DNA of 64,000 nt from Oxyruncus cristatus. Its lineage: Eukaryota > Chordata > Aves > Passeriformes > Cotingidae. The DNA is taken from positions 707,222-771,221 of the forward strand of contig VXAY01001953.1 of assembly GCA_013399855.1 (NCBI GenBank). The letters are read 5' to 3'. The notes under the pieces are model-generated. The model did no database searches. It worked only from the letters and a program-made list of their open reading frames with translations, and was not told the DNA's origin. A program made the position numbers and the translations under genes. This document shows positions 37,687 through 48,544 of the stretch, one piece after another; position 1 is the stretch's first letter, and each line of letters begins with the position of its first letter.

Positions 37687-40600
37687 CGTTTTTAAAAACC
37701 TTTTGAATGCAAATCCAATACTTACACTATTGCTACAAAATTAGACTGACAAAAATTATTAAAATGCTGTAAAAACATTTAAAAGTCTTCTACAAAGAGG
37801 GAGAAGAGACTATTTTTTTTTTTTCCATGATCACAATTGCAGACAATGCTTTAGAACACAGAGAACATCCTGATGTTGCCATAAAAAGTTCCCTGGCTAA
37901 TTATTTGCCAGTACAACTGTTCACTTCCTATGGTGGATTTATGCTAAATCCTGTTATTAGTCTTGCTCTGCAATTGCCATTGTCTGTGACTGGAAGCAAG
38001 GCTCAAAGGCTACAGTCAGTCTTTTATTACAAAACATGTGAATGGAGATTTGACCCAATGTTCGACCACTTCCACTTTTGGTTTTATGTAAGCTGCTGAG
38101 CCTTTCCCTATAAATCACTACGTTGAAATGATCTTTTACTCCTTTTCTTCTCCTCTTGCAACCCTGTAGAGTTTTGGGTTTTGATTTGGGTGTTTTCTTT
38201 TTTTCTCTTTTTTTCTTTTCAATAAAGTATCTTCTTTCTTTTATTTTTAGTCTTTTTGGTTTTCTTTAAAAAAACGTTATAATTCTTTAATTACAAATGA
38301 TCACCAAGGTCTCTTACATCATGGGAAACAGAACAAATGCTTGAAGTCCTGAGAATAGTATAATTCTTGAATCCTTTTGTATTTAAAGAATAAGCAAAGG
38401 CCATCCCTTATAAGTATCCATAGTTTAAAGTATAATTTAAAGAATAGATTGCTGAAAAGTAAAACTTAAAACCATCTACTGTAAAGATTAAAAACTCCAT
38501 ATCAAAAGCAAACTGGCTACTATTTCTCTGCAGTATTTTATACTTTATGTGTTCAGGCAAAATTTAGCATACTTTTTTATTGGACAATAAAAGCTTGCTA
38601 ATGTAAATATATGGAGATGCAGGGATGAAAACTATCTGTAAGACTGAACACATTGCAGATGGAGGACCTAGTCCTGTAATCATTGGTCAGAATAAAATTG
38701 TCTTTAAAGTGATAGAGACAAGCATTTAGTAGCAGCAAAAGTAGATTTACTTGCATAATTATGTCCAAGCTAGGCACCTGGTTTTGTTGGCACTTAAGTC
38801 ACATACCTGTTGTTTTTTTTTTCATTTAAATTTAAATTAAACTATTTAAATTAAATAAGTTCTTAGAGCTAAAACTTATTATTAAAGTATTATTTTTAAT
38901 CTTTTTCTGCCTCATACCAATATAAATTAGAATACTTGAACTTAAATGAATGTGGTTAAAATCCCTTTTTCTCTACTTATATTCACGGAGATTTTCCACT
39001 GACTTCCAGAAAAGTAAAACTAAACTGGCAAGCAAGTGAAATAGAGGTAGATGCAGGGAATTGTCAGACTAGTTCCCATTTCCAAAGGAGTAAGGGAAAT
39101 CTTCCAATGATATCTAAAATATTTTTTTACCAATCTGATAACTGATGGCTAACAAATAATAGGGTAATGTTTTTTAACAACAAGCTAGTTAGAGCTCTCC
39201 AGAGGAAAACCGTTAATAGTTAGCAGCTACATGTGCCAACATGGATAAAGTGGCAGGCTTTGAGCACCTCCCTCCAACTCATTCCCCCTACCAAAACAGC
39301 TTCTTTCTTTCAGATCCAATATCTGAAGTGCCTTGTCCATGTTCATACTAAACACAACATCTTTATGAAGACTGTGGGACAGACTTATCTGTATTTGTTC
39401 ACCCAGATGAAACTACATGTGCCTCTACGCAGGGGACTAGTTCATATTCACCTTCCAAACTGAAAACACACCAGGAGCTAGGAGTTCAAACCACTAAGGT
39501 GGTGTTCATGAGGAGTTTATTAATAGTTGGCTACTACTTGGATTAACAGTTAATTTGTCATGTTAATCCACTCTTACATCCTGTTGAGCCAAATCCTGTC
39601 TTCCCTGACCCAAGCCTAAAGAGCTGAGCTTTGCTCAAGAGCATGCCTCAGGCAGCAGGAGAGTTTCCTTGTTTTTTTTTTTTTCCCCCCCTCCACTGCC
39701 ACAAAAAAGTAGTGAAAATGCTTTGGCTATTGCTACCACTATAATATCCCCATGAGTTTTACTGTGGGCAAAGCCCACTTCCCAGCAGAAGGAGAAAGGG
39801 GTTTCCCTTTTTTTTTTCTTTTTTTATGATTTTGAGCTGTTTACATTTTAAGATTTTTACTCTTTTTTTTTTTTTTTTACTTGTTTTGTCTTCTTTTTTC
39901 TTCCTAAAGCATCTTTTACAGATTTTTTTTCAGTTACTTGTTAAGAAGCAATGCCTAAAATGTGTAAACTGCTGATCTACTTTGAGGAGAATGTGTTTAA
40001 GGAGAATGTTTTACATATGACCTTTCTGAGTAAGTCACAATTTCTTCATGTAATCTGAAGCGCCCATCATAATTTCTATAGACTTTGTTGACATCTCCTG
40101 CTGAGCATAGAGCTGATCAGCTTCTGACTTCCTGGGAAAGAGCTCTGCTAACAAGGCTGCCCCTATTTCTTCATGTTAGCCAATGTTTCTGCCTTCTGAG
40201 TTGAATCTTCCTTGCACTGAAGACAGTAGCAACTTGCTCTGTTGCTGTCAGTGGGTTGAGGATCAGCGTGCCTTTGTTTGTGGGAAGCTCACAAAGAGTC
40301 TGTACCTCCTAAATCCAAAAGCAACCTGACAATTTGGTAAATGTGACAAAACTGAAAAATATGCTTTGCTACCATGTCCACAAAATTCCACGTTTATTTA
40401 CACAAAATATTAGTTTGCATATTTTATGTGAAATCCTTTGTGAAAAGTGAGGTTACATTCCTATTAACCATCTACATCCTGTAATTGTATCTGACATTAA
40501 ATGCACAGTGAGCTGAATTTTAGTGTGTGCAGATAGTGAGGAAAAGAAACCATTCACAAGTCAATTAATTCTTCACAGTTTATTCCTTCCTGGGATTCAG

Positions 40601-42253
40601 AGTTTTGCTTTGCAAGCTTAATGTAACTATTTACAAAGCTGTTAAAAATAAAATGAGTTGTGATTTAGCATGAAATTATTCTGAAAGTTCATCATGTTTT
40701 CACCAGTAACAAGACCACATATTATAAAAGCTATTAACAATCAAAAAAAACAAAAAGTTAGTGCACAGTAGGTATCTACAAATATTTTGAAAGAAGTATT
40801 ATATAGCACCAAGTGGTAATTGTTGACAAATGTTAGCTTTGATAGAAACCTTGGAAGACAGCATCTTTAATGGATGTATAGAAAGAATATTTTTAAATTA
40901 GCATCGATTATTTTTCTTATGAAAGGAAACATTATTTTTTAGACTTCTTTATCTTCTTCTCTACTTATTTTTAAATTTCGTTGGAAAAAACCCAAACAAA
41001 CCAGCTATTGATTGCAGTTCATTTGACAAAGGGCTCTTTTGGGAGACATAGTAAAAAAAAAAAAAAAAAAAACAAAACTAAGAAATCTGTAAAGTGTTTA
41101 ATTTTACTCTGGAAGTTACAAAAGATGAAAAGTTATATAGGTATTCCTATTGCAACTTGTCAGAGAAAAGAGAAAGGAATCTACCAAGAACTATAGAGCA
41201 GGAAAAGATAATAGAAGCAATTCTTATTCCATGAAGAATGATGTTCAGAATAAGATTTTCATTTCCAAAGATAAAGATATTTGCCATGCTGCGAAAGAGA
41301 AAGGTAAAAATTGATAGGCTTTCCCACACTGTGCAGGTGCACATTTTGTAGGGACTATTTGTTTGTGCCAGAGCAGAAGGTTATCAAGTCAAAGTTGCCT
41401 ATATGGAAAGGTAGCCCTAACACAAACCCAAGAATCAATTGGACCAGAAAACTGGTCTGTGCACTGTTCAGACCAGATTTCGTGCGCTCCTTGAAACAGA
41501 GACAGGTCTGTGGGGAACCTGACTGAAAAAGAAGCAAATACAGCTCAACTTTGTACCGAACGTGGTACTGATTTGCTGCTGAAGTGATTCCTCATTAGAG
41601 TGTTTTTACCTCAAAACAAATCAAGTGATAAATCTTTCCTTTCTGAAAGAGTGAGGAGGATAATAAAGCATTTTTCAACAATACTGAAGTCAAATCAGAC
41701 CCCAGCTGACCAAAAATTTGAGACTTCAAAATGGTTAGAGTAATTTCATGTACTTGATGAAGTTAGTACTGCCATAAGAGATCACAATAGCATTTTAGAA
41801 CAATAAGGCCAACAACTGAAAAGAACGGCAGCTGAAGAATCTATATTTTTATGGGCACCTTGTCAAATCAAAAGAAAATTTAAAAGCTACAGAAATTATT
41901 AGCATTTGGAAGGAATATACTTTCCACAAAGTCAGTTGTTGTTGTCTATGAGAATATTTCCATCTACAGAACAGTTTGTATTTTCCAGGTCACTTTATTG
42001 CCTCTATCTGTTTGTTAGGCTGTGTCCCACCACTCTTTACAATCAAATCCTTTGTGTATCTTCATGTCTTCTAGGATGCTCCAGGTAGAAATAATCAAAG
42101 GCCTGCATCTCTTCATTCTTCCTTTTGAGCTTTCAAGTTCATGTTGCCTGCATTGTGTTAGCCACCAGGCTAATGGATTACTGAAGTGCAGACATCCTCA
42201 TCTTGACACCTAGAAGTCCTGGACCTCCTCTTGGGTCAATGGAAAAAAAAGAG
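37687..42253. other. AT-rich non-coding stretch, no gene seen
   Basis: It holds long T runs (38170-38245, 39665-39690, 39805-39900) and a 20-A tract at 41053-41072. A 90-codon frame at 37827-38099, preceded by a pyrimidine tract, has no recognisable domain. No gene is supported. Confidence 0.5.
41053..41072. repeat. Poly-A tract, 20 A
   Basis: Pure A run followed by an ACAAAAC tail. Confidence 0.9.
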
Positions 42254-42388
42254 GTACTTCTAGGATGTGATTCATCTTATCCCAAAGTAGATACTTAAAA
42301 TAAGTCGGATGAATTAAGTCTTGAAGCTGTTTGTTTCCCTCTGCTTAATGTAAGGGCAGCCTGGGGCAGATAATGCAGATATATACAA
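42254..42388 (+). repeat. Unnamed dispersed repeat, copy A
   Basis: This 135-bp stretch aligns colinearly with 58563-58697, also 135 bp and on the same strand. Conserved blocks include 'gattcatct.atcc.aaa', then 'tagat', then 'aaaata.gtc', and a shared 'atatataca/aaatataca' end; many differences are transitions. Two copies 16 kb apart at this divergence indicate an old interspersed repeat rather than a segmental duplication, since flanks do not match. I do not recognise the family; it could be part of an old LTR or non-autonomous element. Confidence 0.65.
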
Positions 42389-43949
42389 GTCAATATTTGC
42401 TTCAGTGAACGCCATTCTTGAGAAAATGACTTAGATATATATATGAACCATGTTTCCAAAAACATATGGGTTTCAGTAACTTCCATTGTTTTCTATATTT
42501 CATAGGGAAGGATGGGAAGTGTTAAAAACTTCTTTGCATCATAAGATACGTTTACAGTCTATAGTATGAGCACACATGAGTAGGTTCTGTTTGTGTTCCA
42601 AGCTGTAAAAAGCCACATGGCAAAGGTAGAACACTGCCAAACCCCAGATAATATAGTCTGGAAGGGTTTCCTGATTTAATTCCCAAGCTTTATGATTTCT
42701 ACTAAAGAATAAAAGAAATAGACTTTATGTACTTGAAAATGAGGATATGATTATTTGGTAATTTCTTTCCATTTCTATTCTCCAACAAAGTTCTAGTGCT
42801 TAGTAGCTCAATTAGGATACTTACATTGTTTCATAATTGATTTAATGAGGAGGATGGTTTAAATGCAATATGTTGAGACAAATAATTAACTACTGTGGGG
42901 TTTTTTTGAACAATGATTAATGATGCTGTCCCAGATCCAAATGAATGTTCACAATGATGCACTCATAGGGATGTGACAGGTGATAATAAATGTGTTAACA
43001 TTCAACTATTGTACTCCAGTATGATACAAGCAGGATTTCCTCTTATTACCTAGTTTACAATAAACTTTACTATAAAGCAGAAATAAGAAAGATTGCTGTG
43101 CTGATTTGTAGACTGTTGTGATTTTTGCTGTCTTGAAACCAATAATTTTATAAATTCCATTTTCCATCAAAATGAGTTTTGAGCTAATGTCCTTTAAGAG
43201 AACTAAAAGAAGAATTGCCCTGAAGGTCTTTAGCTGCCAGAATGCCACAATATGCATTTGTTTAGGCTTACTTGAGGTGTATTTAGTGTTTCTTGTCACA
43301 CAACATGCATATTGACTAATACTGTACTCAGCGGAGCCTCTTCCTGTCTTCTCCCTCAAGTCGGTGTTTTCAAGCTTTATATGGGAGAATTTGAATTACA
43401 AGGGAGCCAGGCTGTTATCTTGGTTGGGTCAGGGGCTCTCACTTGTCTTGTCTTAGGGAAAAACTCTTAAGTTGATTTGAGAATGATTTCAAGAAGTCAT
43501 TGGGAGTTTCCTTGTTTCAGAACTACATCAGCAGATCTAGGATAAAGTTTTGAAGCTTAATGCTGATCTGTATGGAAGGAGATGGGACATGAGGGTTGTT
43601 GTGTAGCTAGAGAGCACAAAAAGTATGGCAATTAAAATACACATACAGAAGCATCTATTTAATGTCCGGTTGCTGTAAACACAGGGATGACTGTTGTTTG
43701 GTAAGCAATTCCACTGATTAATAAAACATATGGTTTGTGAAACTGCAAACTGTTTATAATTTTCCTTATAGGACAAAAGAGGTCAGCTCAAAAATTTTTT
43801 GGTTAATTAGTGTGTGATGATTTTTCTCGCTCTGTGTAGGCTTGGTTTTCACAATGAAATTAATTTTTCCTTTCCATTTATTACCATATCTATACACTAT
43901 TTAATTACATATACTCACAGAAATTTGGTGCATATTTAGGAGCAGGCTC
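42389..43949. other. Non-coding stretch, no gene seen
   Basis: A 117-codon minus-strand frame (43006-43359) has no recognisable domain. Nothing else was supported. Confidence 0.5.
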
Positions 43950-44029
43950 AGGGCCCAGATTTTTAAAGAATGCTTAATACCCATATGACTGCAGTTGAAT
44001 TGTGTAATAATGCCTATATACTTTAAAGA
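43950..44029. repeat. Possible ancient amniote palindromic repeat
   Basis: It begins 'agggcccagatttttaaag' and returns as 'actttaaag' 80 bases later, with loosely complementary sequence between. This resembles the old reptile/bird repeat that starts GGGCCCAGATCCTCAAAGG and is palindromic (from memory). Divergence is high, so the call is weak. Confidence 0.35.
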
Positions 44030-44195
44030 CTTGCACTGTAGCCAAAACATGTCTGCTTGCATTCCTCATTTCACTTAAGTGGCTTTTCTTATGAAAAGGT
44101 TTTGTTTGTATTCCTACAATTGGTAAAAAAGGGAACTCGATGCCAAAAAAAAGCCCCTAAAACACAGTGGAAAAGGTCTTGAAAAGACTGCTGCC

Positions 44196-44448
44196 ACCTG
44201 TTCTAGTTTAGATATTAAACTAATGTTTAAAAAATTTAACTAGCCTCTAGAATTTAACATAGCCAGTTTACAGCTCAGGAACTCGTGATTCTGAGGAGGG
44301 AAGCCCCCTTGTGCAAGCAAGGAGATGCCAGAAAAGTAACTGCACAGAATAACCATTTAAAAAACAAACATGCAAAAGTGACATTTTATCTCTTCATTCA
44401 GGAATCCTGTAGAGCCAAACTGAGGCAATATGGTCCACCACAATTTAC
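44196..44448 (+). repeat. 253-bp inverted repeat, left arm
   Basis: This arm is the exact reverse complement of 46812-47064. I compared it base by base and found 253 of 253 identical. The match ends abruptly on both sides, apart from a 5-base CTGTT agreement after one mismatch at the inner end. The arm contains part of a 69-codon frame whose first 56 codons recur in the other arm, but nothing suggests it is coding. No target-site duplication flanks the pair (left flank GCTGCC, right flank AAATAT), so a simple terminal-inverted-repeat transposon is not supported. See the findings. Confidence 0.95.
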
Positions 44449-44837
44449 ACTGTTTATTTACTCACTACTGTATAATTCCTGGTGTAGTTCTTGATGGATT
44501 TCCTCAGGCATGTAGAGCTCAAATATACTGGAGAAGTACAAATGCAGTCTTAAGTAACTTCAGTCAGTTTGCTCCGGATTTTTTAAAGCAACTTTATCCA
44601 GTTGATTTTTTTTCTGCAAATCTAAAACCTGTTGATTTCAGTTTAGCCTTGTTAAATTTTTGCATTCCTCTGAAATCTCACAAACACATCACAGTCACTG
44701 TAAAGGTTTTCACACTGAAATTAAAGATGTAAATGAAGTGCTTCGGTTTCTGTCTGGTTTTAGTTACAATGTCTGTTTGTTGACATCTCACATGAAGGCC
44801 TGCTGTGTCTCTGGCTCTGTCTACTTCATTTCCCCTC

Positions 44838-44911
44838 TAATTAGGCTTTGCCCTCAATTAAGTTAATGATGCAACTTTTCCTATAGATCATTTGCCCCTT
44901 CAATCAATTAG
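44838..44911. promoter_or_regulatory. Cluster of homeodomain-type motifs
   Basis: Within 74 bases there are TAATTAG (44838-44844), CAATTAA (44855-44861), TTAATGA (44863-44869) and TCAATTAG (44904-44911), all variants of the TAAT/ATTA core. The base composition makes some such motifs expected by chance, so this is only a candidate conserved non-coding element. Confidence 0.25.
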
Positions 44912-46050
44912 CGGAATATGAAGGGTGCATCCCTCTTTGGCTTTGGATTTGCTTGCCTCAGGGCAGAGTGTTCAGTTCACAGAAGTACTTAGGCAAAGCA
45001 AGCTGTTTACTCTGAAATATATGACCTGACTAAATTAGAGCTCACAGAAGTATGATCTTGATTAAAACAGAGCAACCAACCAACAAAAAAACCTCCAAAC
45101 CCCAAAACTAGAAAAATCTCAATTATTTATCTGGTAGTATTGAAACAGATACAGCAATCTGCAACACCAGAGAAATTATAGAAGTTCATAAGATATTTCA
45201 TGGCAAACATTTTGCTGAGTGCATGCAGCCGTAGCCAAAAGCCGAAAAAGACTAAGCTGTGGCTCCCACTTGTTCTATCTTCTAGATTCCTGCCTTCCCT
45301 AGGTCCTATCACAGATTCTTGTTATCCTTCCTTTCTTCAGTCTGTGACCTCCTCCCCAGTGAAACAGCCTAGCTGGCCAAACTTACAGCTGTAGAAAGCA
45401 ATCCTCAATGTCCTGTGCTACCACTTGCCGCTCCCCTGTGAGCTGGGTTGTACATCGCATTGGATTTTCTGAGGTCAAAATCAGTCCATCCCTGGTCTGG
45501 TGTCACCCCAGCTTGCTATCCTAGCACAGTCTGGGGCTTGTTGCTCATGCTTGCTCTTTTAGTTTCACCGTCCAGTGTACTTTCAAATCTAGTCCATCTC
45601 ATGTTTTTCCCTACAGGTTCCTATTTCTCTAAGTCCCACCAAAAGGTTGTCTCTGCATTGGTTAGCTCCACATCATTACTGCACCCTGTATTTCCTTGCT
45701 TTCCTACTTAATTTATCGTCTGTCCTTCCCCTCGTCTTTTTCATTTAAAACACTACTGTGAAGTAATTGTGCATACTATTCAATCATACTTACCATTTCT
45801 ACTATATATTTTGCGTCATATCTCATTTGCACATTTCCTTTTTCCTCTTGATGAAGCATAATAAGCTGTGCATCCCCTCCTTTGATGTTTATATGACACA
45901 TATCAGCTTTCTTTTTTTTTCTTATTCCTGGTCTGTTTGCTTCATAGACTTAGCTTTGGTGTTAAAGAAAGTGTGATTTTTACCTTCAGGTAAGTAAGAA
46001 GCAGGAGCTGTCCCGAAGGTGAAGACAAAGTAAAGATCAGAGCCTGTTAG

Positions 46051-46132
46051 TTTTACCACAAAGTAAACTTGCTGAGGTCAGTCCTACACCTTGGCCAGAA
46101 GATGACCTCAGCAAGTTTTCCTGGTGGTAAAA
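46051..46132. other. 82-nt near-perfect hairpin, pre-miRNA-sized
   Basis: The left arm 46051-46080 and right arm 46103-46132 pair at 27 of 30 positions, including 16 uninterrupted pairs next to a 22-nt loop. Pairing stops at both ends, giving a compact stem-loop of pre-miRNA size. I do not recognise either arm as a known miRNA. It could also be a tiny palindromic transposon relic; no obvious target duplication is present. Strand is undetermined because both transcripts would fold. Confidence 0.4.
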
Positions 46133-46365
46133 TGACAGAGATATCTCTTCACTGTGTTCTTATACAGAAATCTATTGTGCCTTTTAATTATTTAGGGTAA
46201 AAATACTACCTCTTTTCATTAGGTAAAGGAAGGCCTTCTCTCTTTCACTTTTTTCTTAGTCATATGTCTTAAACTGCACATGACATCATTCTCTTTACTT
46301 ATAAAGAATTCTTTTATTTATAAATAATCCTCTTTCTAAAACCAGATAACTCCTAACTAGCCTTA

Positions 46366-46457
46366 GTTTTTGTGTTTGTTTTTGTTCTGGTTTGGTTTGG
46401 TTTTGGTTTTGTTTTGTTTTGGTTTTTTGTTTGGGTTTTTTTTGGTTTTTTTTTTTC
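46366..46457. repeat. T/G-rich (GGTTT)n simple repeat
   Basis: Low-complexity tract of GGTTT, GTTTT and poly-T units, the complement type of the CCAAA tracts elsewhere in the window. Confidence 0.85.
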
Positions 46458-46811
46458 TCTAACCTCCAGTTTGTTTGGATTCATGGTCTGGTTTAGAAAA
46501 TAATCTCTGGGTGAAGTGGTCTGCCTTGGTCTGTGCTTGTTCACAACCAGGCACACAATCCCCCTTACATATAGATGATCCCTAGGACAACAGAGAAAAG
46601 TGGTCCTTTACTTAATAGCCTCCCTTACTTTTAGCTCTAGCTAAAAACAGGGTGTTAACATTGTCTAATGCCTGCCATAAAATATTTCTCTCCAAAAAAA
46701 GAACCCAATAACTTGTAGTTACAGTGGAAACATGTACTGAAGAATCTTGAAATATGAAGATCATGAGGTCCACAAAGGCAGCTCTAGTGAGGCAAACCCG
46801 GCAGCAACAGG

Positions 46812-47064
46812 GTAAATTGTGGTGGACCATATTGCCTCAGTTTGGCTCTACAGGATTCCTGAATGAAGAGATAAAATGTCACTTTTGCATGTTTGTTTTT
46901 TAAATGGTTATTCTGTGCAGTTACTTTTCTGGCATCTCCTTGCTTGCACAAGGGGGCTTCCCTCCTCAGAATCACGAGTTCCTGAGCTGTAAACTGGCTA
47001 TGTTAAATTCTAGAGGCTAGTTAAATTTTTTAAACATTAGTTTAATATCTAAACTAGAACAGGT
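46812..47064 (-). repeat. 253-bp inverted repeat, right arm
   Basis: Exact reverse complement of 44196-44448 with no mismatch or indel. Sequence outside 47064 shows no similarity to sequence outside 44196. The absence of a single difference over 253 bp means the duplication is young, is held identical by gene conversion, or is an assembly artefact. Confidence 0.95.
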
Positions 47065-48478
47065 AAATATGTTGTGTTACAGCTATCAATTTAAATGACA
47101 AGAAGTCTCCACTACTAAAATTAGATGAGTAGGAATGTTGAAGTCTTTAAAAAACCCCTATTTCATCAATTTTCATAAGATCTTCATATTTTGAATGTTT
47201 TCTTCCTCTTACAAAAAGGAAATGCAAAGAAGAAGAGTGGAAGGGTATTTACAAAGAAAAAAACTGGATTAAGAGTGAGGAAGACCTCCAGCATGTAACT
47301 ATGCCTGTATGAAAGTTTTTGTAAGTGAGAGGAAAAGATAAAGTGCATTTCTTCCCTCAAAATAACCAAATTATATGACATTAAAAATAAACAAACAACA
47401 GGAGTCTGTCTTGATCAATCAGAATTTGAAAGTTTCATTGACTCACATCAATTCAGTACATTTGATAGGTAAGGAATGTGATAGCTGATCTGTCACTGGA
47501 GAGAGGCTTACGAGAGCTTTCCTCCTCTTAAGCTATTCTTTCATCTGTGTAATGACAGAAGGTTTTTTCCTGCACTGCTTTGTTTCACCCATCTCAACAA
47601 TCATAAGATTCCCTCTGTTTTTCCCTTTGCCTTCCTATCCAAGAGGAGAGATGTGTTTTCTCTCTCAGCTAGACAAGCCAGAACTCTACCTGCTTTTCTT
47701 TCCTGACACATCAAAGAGTGCTCATGGGGAAGAAGAAAAAAAAAAAAAGAAAAAGAATAATCACTTTTCTGTGGAACAGGAAGAAAGAAAAGAACATGTT
47801 TTTTAAAATCAGGTTGTAATATATTTGAGATAAATATGAACAGGACATTTTGCTTTCTTCATCTTCTTTTTTCTATGCAGAAGTAACTCTCTGCCTATCA
47901 CTTAGGTAAATGCAACATACTTTCCAGAGCCAGAGACATTTTCTGTGGTGTCTGGACACTGAACACCAGCATCACTGGTGAAGAAGGATATCATTGTGCT
48001 TTTTGTTGCCGATACCACACATCAGAAAACCTAGAACTTGTCAGTGACATTCTCCCCCTTCCCCAGGTAGGGAAATGCACAGAGGTGACAGAGTATACAG
48101 ATCACAACAGCTAGGAAAGACTCTGTGTAGAATAGAGACTAAGAATGGGTATCTAGAAACAGTAACAAGTACAAAAGGAAGGAAAAGTGGAGAACCACTT
48201 TGATGTTATGAAGAGGTAATGTTTGTGGTGGTTTTTTTCCCTCCTTTTTTTTTAACATTGTCCTCTTACTGCCACATCTACATGTGTCTTGTCTGGATTT
48301 TCCTTCAGTCAGCTGTTCTGCAGCCATCTCCATGTTTGAACAGCTAACAGTACTGTATTTCTTTCTGCAGCCTTGTTCTGTTGAACTGATGCCCTAAACT
48401 GTCTGAGGACTCTTGTGTCAGTGATTCTGGACTAACTCCTGGGATGCAGAGAGCAGGCTACACTTTTCATTATAGCAC
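47065..48478. other. Non-coding stretch, no gene seen
   Basis: No exon or known repeat is recognised. Pyrimidine tracts ending in AG at about 47854-47880 and 48359-48370 look like acceptors but lead into no supported coding frame. Confidence 0.45.
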
Positions 48479-48500
48479 AAAAAAAAAAAAAAAANTTTTA

Positions 48501-48538
<38 letters not shown>
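48479..48538. repeat. Long poly-A tract with one undetermined base
   Basis: A run of 16 A is followed by N at 48495, TTTTAAT, and then 36 A (48503-48538). The lone N and the TTTT interruption suggest uncertain base-calling or a join inside a homopolymer. No processed pseudogene was recognised upstream. Confidence 0.85.

Positions 48539-48544
<6 letters not shown>

Larger units (their letters stand above)
44449..46811. other. 2363-bp spacer between inverted-repeat arms
   Basis: No transposase-like frame is present; the longest frames are about 100 codons without motifs. The spacer holds a homeodomain-site cluster (44838-44911), an 82-nt hairpin (46051-46132), a CAG|GTAAGT motif (45987-45995) and a T/G simple repeat (46366-46457). 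Confidence 0.6.

Noticed and set aside
44196..47064. TIR DNA transposon spanning the inverted repeat
   Set aside because: No target-site duplication and no transposase-like frame in the spacer.
47854..47913. Micro-exon-like arrangement: pyrimidine tract, TGCAG, 25 bases, GTAAAT
   Set aside because: There is no neighbouring exon and the donor is weak; such arrangements are common by chance.
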